The notes under the pieces: generated by a model
The model's input: only the letters and a program-made list of their open reading frames with translations
What the model was told of the DNA's origin: nothing
Databases searched by the model: none
Assembly (NCBI GenBank): GCA_030653385.1
Contig: JAURZM010000069.1
Coordinates: 21,452-85,451, forward strand
Direction of reading: 5' to 3'
Length of the DNA: 64,000 nt
From: Rubrivivax sp.
GTDB taxonomy: Bacteria; Pseudomonadota; Gammaproteobacteria; Burkholderiales; Burkholderiaceae_C
Part shown: in pieces, positions 52,851 through 61,411 of the stretch
Layout of the letters: every line of letters starts with the position of its first letter
Position numbering within the stretch: position 1 is the first letter of the stretch
Made by a program: the position numbers and the translations under genes

Positions 52851-54208
52851 AGATCCACTTCCTCGGTGCGGCCGACGGTGTCACCGGTTCGCGCCACCTG
52901 GTGGAAAGCGCGGGCAGCCGCATCCTGCTGGACTGCGGCCTGTTCCAGGGCTGGAAGCTGCACCGCGAGCGCAACTGGTCGATGCCCGACGCACTGCGCG
53001 AACTGGACGCGGTGGTGCTGAGCCACGCCCACCTGGACCACAGCGGCTGGCTGCCGGCGCTGGTCAAACACGGTTACCGCGGGCCCATTCACGCCAGCCC
53101 GGCCACCTGCGCGCTGCTGAAGGTGCTGCTGCTGGACAGCGCGCACCTGCAGGAAGAAGACGCGCGCCGCGCCAACCGCTACGGTTATTCGCGCCACGTC
53201 AAGGCGCTGCCGCTGTACACCCGTGCCGACGCGCAGCGGGCCCTGTCGCTGCTGGTGCCGCAGCAGCCCGGCCGTGCCGTCACCGTGGCCCGCCACACAC
53301 TGACGCTGACGCCCGTAGGCCACCTGCTGGGCGCCTGCGCGTTGACCTTGCAGACACCGGGGCGGCCGGGCACACGGCTCGTGTTTTCGGGTGACGTGGG
53401 CCGCCAGCACGACCTGCTGATGCCACCGCCCGAGCCCATCTCCCGCGCCGACGTGATGCTGGTCGAAAGCACCTATGGCAACCGCCTGCACCCGGCCGAA
53501 GACGGTGTCGGGCGGCTGGCCGACATCGTGCAGCGCACCGTGCAGCGCGGCGGTTCGGTGTTGATGCCGTCTTTTGCGGTGGGCCGTGCGCAGGCGCTGC
53601 TGCTGGTGCTGCAGCGGCTGAAACGCAGCGGTGCCATTCCCACCGAACTGCCGATCTTCCTGGACAGCCCGATGGCCATCGAAGCCACCGCGCTGTACCG
53701 CCAGCACGCCAAGCTGCTGCGGGTGCCCGCGCGTGAGATGCGTGGCCTGGCCGACGGCGTGCGCATGGTCACCACGGCGCAGCAGAGCATGCGGCTGGCG
53801 GGTGCACATTACCCGGCCGTCATCATCTCGGCCAGTGGCATGGCCACCGGCGGGCGTGTGCTGCACCACCTGAAGGCCATGGCACCGCAGGCCCGCCACA
53901 GCCTGGTGTTTGCCGGTTTCCAGGTGGGCGGCAGCCGCGGCGCACGGCTCTTGGCCGGTGAACGCGAAGTCAAGGTGCACGGTGAACTGGTGCCGGTGCG
54001 TGCCGAGGTGCATCAACTCGAAGGTTTTTCGGGCCACGCCGACCAGGCCGAACTGCTGGACTGGCTGCGCCACCTGCGCCAGCCGCCGGCGCAGACCTTC
54101 GTCGTGCACGGCGAACCCGACGCCGCCGACACGTTGCGTGCGCACATCCAGACGCACCTGGGCTGGCGTGTGCGTGTACCGGCCTTCAGCGAAGTGGTGG
54201 AGCTGTGA
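52847..54208 (+). CDS. MBL-fold / beta-CASP RNA-processing nuclease
   Basis: This 453-residue metallo-beta-lactamase has SHAHLDHSG (zinc site), a GHLLGACAL motif and GDVGRQHD. A beta-CASP insert (VESTYGNRLHP, PSFAVGRAQALLLVLQRL, ASGMATGGRVLHH) and the C-terminal GFSGHADQ complete the motif set. The family resembles CPSF73-like exonucleases and degrades or matures RNA. It is coupled to the SDR gene. Confidence 0.9.
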   Translation: MKIHFLGAADGVTGSRHLVESAGSRILLDCGLFQGWKLHRERNWSMPDALRELDAVVLSHAHLDHSGWLPALVKHGYRGPIHASPATCALLKVLLLDSAHLQEEDARRANRYGYSRHVKALPLYTRADAQRALSLLVPQQPGRAVTVARHTLTLTPVGHLLGACALTLQTPGRPGTRLVFSGDVGRQHDLLMPPPEPISRADVMLVESTYGNRLHPAEDGVGRLADIVQRTVQRGGSVLMPSFAVGRAQALLLVLQRLKRSGAIPTELPIFLDSPMAIEATALYRQHAKLLRVPAREMRGLADGVRMVTTAQQSMRLAGAHYPAVIISASGMATGGRVLHHLKAMAPQARHSLVFAGFQVGGSRGARLLAGEREVKVHGELVPVRAEVHQLEGFSGHADQAELLDWLRHLRQPPAQTFVVHGEPDAADTLRAHIQTHLGWRVRVPAFSEVVEL

Positions 54209-54212
54209 CCGC

Positions 54213-55496
54213 GTGATCGACACCGGCACCGCGCTGGGCCTGGCGGCCGCGCTGGGCGGCGGCTTGTTGATCGGCCTGGAACGCGAACGCCGCAAACGCG
54301 GCCGCGACGGCAAAGGGCCGCACGAAGCCGCCGGCATCCGCAGCTTTGCACTGGCGGCGCTGGGCGGCGGCATCGCACAGACCCTGCAGCAGCCGCTGCT
54401 GGTGGCCATGGGTGCGTTGATGGTGGCCGCGCTGGTGGCCGTGGCCTACTGGAAAAGCCGCGAACAGGTGCCCGGCGAACCGCCACCCGACCCCGGCCTG
54501 ACCACCGAACTGGCGCTGTTCATCACCTACCTGGTGGGTGTGCTGTCGGTGCAGCAGCCCGCGCTGGGTGCCGGTGCGGCCGCCGTGGTGGCCGGCCTGC
54601 TGGCCGCCCGCGACCGCCTGCATCACCTGGCCACGCAAGTGCTGAGCGACGCCGAACTGCACGACGCGCTGCTGCTGGCCGCACTGGCGCTGGTGCTGCT
54701 GCCGCTGGCACCGGCGGCACCCATCGCTTGGCTCGGCGGCATGGCGCCGCGCACCCTGTTGCTGACCGTGGTGCTGATCCTGACGCTGCAGGCCGTGGGC
54801 CATGTGGCCCTGCGGGTGCTGGGCGCCCGGGCCGGGCTGGCGCTGGCGGGATTTTTCTCGGGCTTTGTGTCCAGCACCGCCACCATCGCGTCGATGGGTT
54901 CACGGGCCCGTGCCCACCCCGAAGAACGTGCGGCCTGCCAGGCGGGTGCGCTGGCCTCGACCACCGCCACCTGGCTGCAGGTGATGCTGCTGGTGGCGGC
55001 GCTGGCGCCGGGCGCCCTGCCCACCCTGCTGCCCAGCGCGGCCGCTGGCGCGGCTGTCGCCGCGGCGGCGGCGCTGCTGCAGTGGCGGCTGGCCCACGGC
55101 GATGCGGAACCCGACATGCCCGATGCCGACAGGGCACGCCACGGCCCGCTGCGCCTGCGTGAAGCGCTGATCGTCGCCGGCTTGCTGGCGGTGGTGTCGC
55201 TGCTGGTCAGTGCCTCACAACAGGGGCTGGGCGAAGGTGGCTTGCTGGCCGGTACCGCGCTGGCCGCACTGGCCGATGCCCATTCGCCAGTGGCCGCCCT
55301 GGCCGCGCTGCACAGCAGCGGGCGTGTCGACAGCACGATGGTGCTGACGGGCGCGCTGGTGGCGGTGCTGGCCAACTCGGTCACCCGCTCGGTCACGGCC
55401 TGGGTCGCCGGCGGTGCGGGTTTTGCCGGCCGCGTGGCCTTGTCGCTGCTGCTGTCGGGCGGCAGCGCGGTGGCCGTGGCCTGGGCCATGCGCTGA
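54213..55496 (+). CDS. MgtC/SapB family DUF4010 membrane protein (GTG start)
   Basis: This 427-residue multi-spanning protein has an MgtC-like N-domain (ALGGGLLIGLERERRKRG, GIRSFALAALGGG) and a DUF4010 C-domain with roughly eight further helices (FFSGFVSSTATIASMGSRA, TTATWLQVMLLV). A transport or Mg-related role is assumed from MgtC but not known. The GTG at 54213 lies four bases after the nuclease gene stop. Confidence 0.82.
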   Translation: MIDTGTALGLAAALGGGLLIGLERERRKRGRDGKGPHEAAGIRSFALAALGGGIAQTLQQPLLVAMGALMVAALVAVAYWKSREQVPGEPPPDPGLTTELALFITYLVGVLSVQQPALGAGAAAVVAGLLAARDRLHHLATQVLSDAELHDALLLAALALVLLPLAPAAPIAWLGGMAPRTLLLTVVLILTLQAVGHVALRVLGARAGLALAGFFSGFVSSTATIASMGSRARAHPEERAACQAGALASTTATWLQVMLLVAALAPGALPTLLPSAAAGAAVAAAAALLQWRLAHGDAEPDMPDADRARHGPLRLREALIVAGLLAVVSLLVSASQQGLGEGGLLAGTALAALADAHSPVAALAALHSSGRVDSTMVLTGALVAVLANSVTRSVTAWVAGGAGFAGRVALSLLLSGGSAVAVAWAMR

Positions 55497-55532
55497 AGGC
55501 CCGTCAGCCGTCAGCGCGTCGTCGGGTGCGCA

Positions 55533-56393
55533 TCAGACAAACACACCCTGCCGCAGCCACTTCGTGGCCACCCACTTTTCGCCCGCCGTCACCGGCGCGC
55601 CGCCGTGCAGCGTCTTCGTGCTGACGTGGGCGCGCGTGTAGCTGAAGAACACCGCATTGCCACGCACCGGCGCCACTTCCAGGCCCACTTCGGGGAAGGT
55701 GGTGGCACCGCCACCTTCGGGGGTGTTCAGGTACATCACCAGCGTGCCCACACGCTGGCCTCCACGCTCCAGGATGCGCGGTGTGCCGCTGTGCACGGGG
55801 TCGAAATAGTCGTGGTGCGGGCGGTACTCGGCACCGGGCCGGTAGCGCAGGATCTGCAGGCCTTCGCCGTTTTCCAGCGGCCAGGCTAGCAAGGCCGCGA
55901 TGCGCGCTTCGATGGTCTGGATGAGCTTGTGTTCACCGCGCTCGAAAAACATGCCGTCGCTGGTGCGCGCAGCGTTCACCTCGCTGCCGCCGGTGTTGTT
56001 GTCGACGGTTTCCGAACGGGCCAGGCGCGGCTGCGCCAGCGCCATCAACCCGGTGCATTCGGTGTCGGTCAGCAGGCCGCCGAAAACGATCACCCGCGGG
56101 TGTTTCATCGTCGTCAGCACACGCACCGGGTGGCCGGCGGCCATCAGCACCGTGCCGCCCAGCAGCGCCGGTTCGGGCACCACGTTGGGCGGTGGCAGGT
56201 CGGCTTCGTCGGGTGGCATTGCAGCCAGGTGCTCGCGCAGCGTCTGCTCCATGGCCTTGACGGCCACGTCTTCGGCCCAGCCGCTGGTTTTCATGGCCTC
56301 GATGACGTCCTGCGGCCGGCAGCCGGCTTCCGCCTGCTCGACGATCCAGCGGCGCAGCTCGGGGGTGATGGTCTGTGCAGCGACAGTGTTCAT
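55533..56393 (-). CDS. 2OG-Fe(II) prolyl 4-hydroxylase family protein
   Basis: This 286-residue protein has an N-terminal UBA-like helical region and a P4Hc double-stranded beta-helix. Iron ligands are His and Asp in YRPHHDYFDP and the distal His in TLHGGAPV; the 2-oxoglutarate Lys is in GEKWVATKW. Its substrate in bacteria is unknown, though some act on translation factors. It follows yaaA after four bases on the same strand, so they are cotranscribed. Confidence 0.87.
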   Translation of the reverse strand: MNTVAAQTITPELRRWIVEQAEAGCRPQDVIEAMKTSGWAEDVAVKAMEQTLREHLAAMPPDEADLPPPNVVPEPALLGGTVLMAAGHPVRVLTTMKHPRVIVFGGLLTDTECTGLMALAQPRLARSETVDNNTGGSEVNAARTSDGMFFERGEHKLIQTIEARIAALLAWPLENGEGLQILRYRPGAEYRPHHDYFDPVHSGTPRILERGGQRVGTLVMYLNTPEGGGATTFPEVGLEVAPVRGNAVFFSYTRAHVSTKTLHGGAPVTAGEKWVATKWLRQGVFV

Positions 56394-56397
56394 GGCG

Positions 56398-57189
56398 CTA
56401 TTTTGGCAGCCCGGCACGGCGGAACACCAGCCGGTCAGGTGACGAGGCCTTGGCCGCCAGCGCATAACCGTCGGCCGCAAAGCTGCGCAGCCCGCGCACG
56501 CTGCGCACCCGGTTCTGGATGGCAAAACGCGCCATCAGCCCACGCGCCTTCTTGGCGAAGAAGCTGATGATCTTGTGCGTGCCGTCGGCCTGCTGCTCTT
56601 CGAACACACAGTCCACCACACGCGCCTGCAGCGCCGGGCGCAGGGCCACACGCGCGTATTCGATGGACGCCAGGTTCACGACCACCGGCTTGTCCTGGCC
56701 CGCCAGGCGTTTGTTCAAGTGCTGCGCCACGATGTCGCCCCACCAGGCGTAGAGGTCCTTGCCACGTGCGGTCTTCAGCGCCGTGCCCATTTCCAGGCGG
56801 TAGGGCTGCAGGCGGTCCAGCGGGCGCAAGGCGCCGTACAGCCCCGACAGGATGACGATGTGCTGCTGCGCCCACGTGAAGTCCGCGGTCTTCAGCGTGC
56901 GCGCGTCCAGGCCGTCGTAGACGTCGCCGTTGAAGGCCAGCGCGGCGGGTTTGCTGTTGGCCGGCGTGGCTTGCGGCTGCCAGCTGGCATAACGCGCCAC
57001 GTTCAGGGCGGCCAGCGGGTCGGACAGGTCCATCAGCTCGGCCACCTGCGCCGGAGTTTTCTTGCGCAACACCTCGATCAGCGCAGCCGCTTCGTCGCCG
57101 TACAGCGGCTCGGTGGCCTTTTTGCGCAGCGCAACGGGCACCGGGGTCTCGTAGTCCAGGGTCTTGGCGGGGGACAGCAGGAACAGCAT
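56398..57189 (-). CDS. yaaA: Peroxide stress protein YaaA
   Basis: This 263-residue DUF328/YaaA protein lowers intracellular free iron and DNA damage during H2O2 stress in E. coli. Diagnostic motifs are LLSPAKTLDY at the start, FNGDVYDGL and ILSGLYGALRPLD in the middle, and YRLEMGT. It forms a colinear set with the esterase and the prolyl hydroxylase. Confidence 0.93.
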   Translation of the reverse strand: MLFLLSPAKTLDYETPVPVALRKKATEPLYGDEAAALIEVLRKKTPAQVAELMDLSDPLAALNVARYASWQPQATPANSKPAALAFNGDVYDGLDARTLKTADFTWAQQHIVILSGLYGALRPLDRLQPYRLEMGTALKTARGKDLYAWWGDIVAQHLNKRLAGQDKPVVVNLASIEYARVALRPALQARVVDCVFEEQQADGTHKIISFFAKKARGLMARFAIQNRVRSVRGLRSFAADGYALAAKASSPDRLVFRRAGLPK

Positions 57190-57226
57190 GGTGGGAATTC
57201 GGGTGTTTCTTTGACGCGTGGAAAAG

Positions 57227-57940
57227 TCAGTCGTCGAGATCGTGGCCCGCCCGCGGTGCGAGCGTTGCCGCCGCGCCCATCGCGGCCTGCCAGGTGCGCA
57301 GCGGGATGTGGGTCTTCAGGCGGTGCAAGGCGCAGTCGATCAGCGCCGGGTGCAGTTCGTGGCCGATGCCGTTGGCGATGTCCATCGTGGCGTCACCTTG
57401 CAGTTCGCCCAGCCAGGCCAGCGCCTGGCGCGAGCCGTCGGGCGGGATCACGCGGTCGTCGGCGCCGTGGAACAGATGCACCGTGGTGTGGCGCGGTGCG
57501 GCCAGCGGCTGGGCGGTGAAGCAAGCGCCAAAAGCGAGGACCCGGCCGCAGATGCCGTCGTCTTGCAGCGCCAGCGCCAGGGCCAGCACGGCCCCTTGCG
57601 AAAAGCCGCCCAGCGCGGTGGCCGCGGGGCTCACGCCCAGGCGCTGCTGCTGGGCCTGCACCCACTGGCGCAACGGCGGCAAGGCGTCGGCCACGCGCTG
57701 GGGCCAGGCTTCGGGCGTGAGGCCGTCGGTGCTGTACCACTGGCGCGAGGCGGCGTCGGCGGCGTCGACGGCCACGGGCTGCGGTGCATCGGGCGCCAGC
57801 ACCGCGGCCTGGGGGAAGGCCAGCCGCAGCGCCTGGGCCAGCGGGGCCATCGAGCGGCCGTCGGCACCCCAGCCGTGCAGCAGCAGGATCAGCTGTTCAG
57901 GGTGGCCGCTGGCGGGCAGCCATTCAATCGGAACTTGCAT
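57227..57940 (-). CDS. Alpha/beta hydrolase, YpfH-type esterase
   Basis: This 237-residue carboxylesterase has LLLHGWGADGRSM (oxyanion), GGFSQGAVLA nucleophile (Ser), Asp in HGADDRVIPP and His in GIGHELHP. It is close to the YpfH/phospholipase-carboxylesterase group. The start at 57940 gives MQVPIEWLPA; the in-frame ATG three codons upstream is not excluded. It lies 54 bases downstream of dnaE2. Confidence 0.85.
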   Translation of the reverse strand: MQVPIEWLPASGHPEQLILLLHGWGADGRSMAPLAQALRLAFPQAAVLAPDAPQPVAVDAADAASRQWYSTDGLTPEAWPQRVADALPPLRQWVQAQQQRLGVSPAATALGGFSQGAVLALALALQDDGICGRVLAFGACFTAQPLAAPRHTTVHLFHGADDRVIPPDGSRQALAWLGELQGDATMDIANGIGHELHPALIDCALHRLKTHIPLRTWQAAMGAAATLAPRAGHDLDD

Positions 57941-57994
57941 GCGCCACATTGTGCCGGCCGCCGCGATGGCGGCCGTTGCACGCCTGTTGCAGCC

Positions 57995-60900
57995 TCACCT
58001 GAAGTTGCGGCTGTGTGTGGCCAGCCCTTGCAGCAGCGCCGAGTGGTCCACCAGCTTGCGCGCCACCAGGTGCCGCACCTCGCCCTGGCACTGCCAGACG
58101 CCGAACACCGTGAGCAGCGTGCTGGCCAACAGCGGCTTGCGCTGCGCTTCCACCACGTCGGGCCAGACGATGACGTTGACCGAGCCGGTGTCGTCTTCCA
58201 GCGTCACGAAGACCACGCCCTTGGCGGTTTCGGGGCGCTGGCGGTGCGTGACGATGCCGCTGGCGCGCGCCAGCCGGCCGTCGGGGTAGTGGCGCAGCAC
58301 ATTGGCCGGTTGCACCTTGAAAGGGTTCAGCTGCGAGCGCAGCAGCGCCAGCGGGTGCTGCGTGAGGCTCAGCCCCGTGCTGCGGTAGTCGGCCAGCACG
58401 GTGGTGGCGGCGTCGGGCGCGGCCAGTTGTGCGGCGGCCTCGTGGGTGCGGGTGCGGCGCAGCAGCGGCGTGGCGCGGGTGTCGACCCCGGCCACCGACC
58501 AGGCCGCCTGGTGACGGTGGCCGCTGAGCGGCAACAGCGCATCGGCCAGGGCCAGCAGCTGCAGGTGGTGTTCGTCCAGCTGCGCGCGGCGGGCCAGGTC
58601 TTCGGGGCTGTCGAAGGCTTTGTCGGCACGTGCGGCCGCGATGCGGTCGGCGGCTTGCTGCGTGAAGCCGCTGATGCGGTCGAAGCCCAGGCGGACGTCG
58701 CGCAGGGGCTTGTCCTGGCCGCCCAGCGGCCCTTCGAGTTCGGTGGTCCAGACACTTTTCACCACGTCCACTGGCAGCACCACCACGCCATGTTCCTTGG
58801 CGTCGCGCACCAGCTGCGCCGGTGCATAAAAGCCCATCGGCTGGCTGTTCAGCAAGGCGGCCAGAAAGGCATCGGGGTGGTGGCACTTGAGCCAGGCGCT
58901 GACGTAGACCAGCAGCGCAAAACTGGCGGCGTGGCTTTCCGGGAAACCGTATTCACCGAAGCCCTGGATCTGCTTGAAGATGCGCTCGGCATAGTCCAGT
59001 TCATAGCCCTTTTCCACCATGCGGCCGACCAGCCTTTCATGGAAAGGCTGCAGGCCGCCCTTGCGCTTCCACGCCGCCATGGCGCGGCGCAACTGGTCGG
59101 CTTCGCCGGGGGTGAAGTCGGCGGCCAGCATGGCCAGCTGCATCACCTGTTCCTGGAAGATGGGCACACCCAGCGTGCGCTCCAGCGCCTGGCGCACTTC
59201 GTCGCTGGGGTAGTGCACCGGCTCTTCGCCGCTGCGCCGGCGCAGGTAGGGGTGCACCATGCCACCCTGGATGGGGCCGGGGCGCACGATGGCGACCTCG
59301 ATCACCAGGTCGTAGAAACAGCGCGGCTGCAGGCGCGGCAACATGCTCATCTGGGCCCGGCTCTCGACCTGGAATGTGCCCACGCTGTCGCCGCGGCACA
59401 GCATCTCGTAGCTGGCTTTGTCTTCGGCTGGCACCTGGTGCAATTCCAGCGGCCGGCCCAGTTTGTCGCCCACGAAGACCAGCGCACGGCGGATGGCGCT
59501 GAGCATGCCCAGGGCCAGGATGTCGACCTTCAGCAGGCCCAGCGTGTCGAGGTCGTCCTTGTCCCACTGAATGACGCTGCGCTCGGCCATGGCCGCGTTT
59601 TCCACCGGCACCAATTGCGCCAGGTCGTCACGCGCGATGACAAAACCGCCCGGGTGCTGCGACAGGTGGCGCGGAAAACCGATGAGGGTGTGCGTGAGCT
59701 CCATCCACAGCTGGCAGACACGCGCATTGGGGTCGAAGCCGTTTTCGCGCAGGCGTTCGGGCTGCACGTGGCGGCCGTCGAACCAGTGCTGGCTTTTGGA
59801 CAAGGCCTCGATGCGTTCCAGGTCGATGCCCAGCGCGCGCCCCACGTCGCGCAGCGCACTGCGTGGGCGGTAGCTGATGATCACGCCCGTCAGCGCAGCG
59901 CGGTGGCGGCCGTACTTCTTGTAGATGTACTGGATGACTTCTTCGCGGCGCTGGTGTTCGAAGTCGATGTCGATGTCGGGCGGTTCGTTGCGTTCGGCGC
60001 TGATGAAACGTTCGAACAGCAGCGTGGTGCGAGCCGGGTCCACCGCCGTCACACCCAGGCAATAACAGACGGCGGAATTGGCCGCGCTGCCGCGGCCCTG
60101 GCACAGGATGTTCTGGCTGCGCGCCCAGCTGACGATGTCGGCCACGGTGAGGAAATAGGGTTCGTACTTCAGCTGCGTGATGAGCGCCAGTTCGTGTTCG
60201 ACCATCGCGCGCACCGCGGGCGGTTCGCCCTGCGGAAAGCGGTTTTGCACACCGGCTTCGGTCAATTGCCGCAACCAGCTGGTGGGTGTGTGGCCGTCGG
60301 GTGTGATCTCGCGCGGGTATTCGTACTTCAGCTCGGCCAGCGAAAAGGCGCAGCTGCCGGCGATGTCGACCGTGGCTTCCAGCCATTCGGGCCGGTACAG
60401 TGAAGCCAGGCGCAGGCGCGAGCGCAGGTGGGCCTCGGCATTGGGCTGCAGCGCCAGGCCGGCTTCGGCCACCGTGCACTTCAGGCGCGTGGCAGTCAGC
60501 ACGTCCAGCAGCGCCTGGCGCGAACGCGTGTGCATGCGCACACCACCGGCGGCCACCAGGCGCAGGCCGGTGACGGTGGACAGGCGGGTGAGCTGGCTGA
60601 GCAGCAGTGCGTCGTGCGCTTGGTGGCGCAGTTCGATGGCGATGGCCGCGCGCTCGGTGCCGAACCAGGTCTTCAGCCACATGGCGTGGTCGAACAGCGA
60701 TTCGAAGGTCTGCGCCGGGTCGGGCACCAGCAGCGCAAAACAACCCGGCAGGCCGGCCAGCATGGGCGCCGTGGGGATGCGGCCTTCGAGGTCGCTGCGC
60801 AGCGCCAGGTACTGGCCCTTGGGCGCGCGGCGGCGGGCCTGGGTGATCCACTGCACCAGGTTGGCGTAGCCGCGGCGCGACTGCGCCAGCAGCACCAGGC

Positions 60901-61411
60901 GCGGTTCGGCGGGGGGCTTGAGGCTTGCCGCGTCTGCAGCAGCGGCAGCGGCGGCTGCCGACAGACCGGAACCGGGCTGGGCCAAGGCAGCCGCCGCGTC
61001 GCGGCTGGCGGCTTTCACCGAGGCCCGCACCGCCGCCTGTGCTGCGTCGACCGGCGCCAGGCTTGCTGCCACCGCAGGTGCAGCAGGCCCCACCCCCCGC
61101 AACAAGCCCTTGCCGGCCGGCGTGGCAGACAGCGCCAGCTGCATCTCGGCGCCCACGATGAGCCGCATCTTCAGACGGTCGGCCTCGCTGTGCGCCCGCA
61201 CGATGCCCGACAACGAACACTCGTCGGCCAGCGCCAGCGCGCAGTAACCCAGCGCCTGCGCGCGGGCCACCAGTTCTTCGGGATGCGAAGCGCCGCCTAG
61301 GAAACTGAAATTGCTGCGGCAGTGCAGTTCGGCATAGGCGGGCAGCGCTGGGGCGCGTCGGCGGACCGGCTGCGCAGGGGGCGGGCTGGGTGAGCGGGTG
61401 ACAGGTAACAC
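57995..61411 (-). CDS. dnaE2: Error-prone DNA polymerase
   Basis: This 1138-residue C-family polymerase handles damage-induced mutagenesis, usually with ImuA/ImuB. PHP domain: YAELHCRSNFSFLGGASH at about residues 26-43. The catalytic acidic motif PDIDIDF is near 477-483, and the C-terminal OB region ends in SRNF. A low-complexity Ala-rich insert of about 75 residues (94-168) interrupts the PHP domain. The probable GTG start at 61411 lies inside the intI reading frame, so the two overlap by 115 bases. No imuA or imuB is in the window. Confidence 0.92.
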   Translation of the reverse strand: MLPVTRSPSPPPAQPVRRRAPALPAYAELHCRSNFSFLGGASHPEELVARAQALGYCALALADECSLSGIVRAHSEADRLKMRLIVGAEMQLALSATPAGKGLLRGVGPAAPAVAASLAPVDAAQAAVRASVKAASRDAAAALAQPGSGLSAAAAAAAADAASLKPPAEPRLVLLAQSRRGYANLVQWITQARRRAPKGQYLALRSDLEGRIPTAPMLAGLPGCFALLVPDPAQTFESLFDHAMWLKTWFGTERAAIAIELRHQAHDALLLSQLTRLSTVTGLRLVAAGGVRMHTRSRQALLDVLTATRLKCTVAEAGLALQPNAEAHLRSRLRLASLYRPEWLEATVDIAGSCAFSLAELKYEYPREITPDGHTPTSWLRQLTEAGVQNRFPQGEPPAVRAMVEHELALITQLKYEPYFLTVADIVSWARSQNILCQGRGSAANSAVCYCLGVTAVDPARTTLLFERFISAERNEPPDIDIDFEHQRREEVIQYIYKKYGRHRAALTGVIISYRPRSALRDVGRALGIDLERIEALSKSQHWFDGRHVQPERLRENGFDPNARVCQLWMELTHTLIGFPRHLSQHPGGFVIARDDLAQLVPVENAAMAERSVIQWDKDDLDTLGLLKVDILALGMLSAIRRALVFVGDKLGRPLELHQVPAEDKASYEMLCRGDSVGTFQVESRAQMSMLPRLQPRCFYDLVIEVAIVRPGPIQGGMVHPYLRRRSGEEPVHYPSDEVRQALERTLGVPIFQEQVMQLAMLAADFTPGEADQLRRAMAAWKRKGGLQPFHERLVGRMVEKGYELDYAERIFKQIQGFGEYGFPESHAASFALLVYVSAWLKCHHPDAFLAALLNSQPMGFYAPAQLVRDAKEHGVVVLPVDVVKSVWTTELEGPLGGQDKPLRDVRLGFDRISGFTQQAADRIAAARADKAFDSPEDLARRAQLDEHHLQLLALADALLPLSGHRHQAAWSVAGVDTRATPLLRRTRTHEAAAQLAAPDAATTVLADYRSTGLSLTQHPLALLRSQLNPFKVQPANVLRHYPDGRLARASGIVTHRQRPETAKGVVFVTLEDDTGSVNVIVWPDVVEAQRKPLLASTLLTVFGVWQCQGEVRHLVARKLVDHSALLQGLATHSRNFR

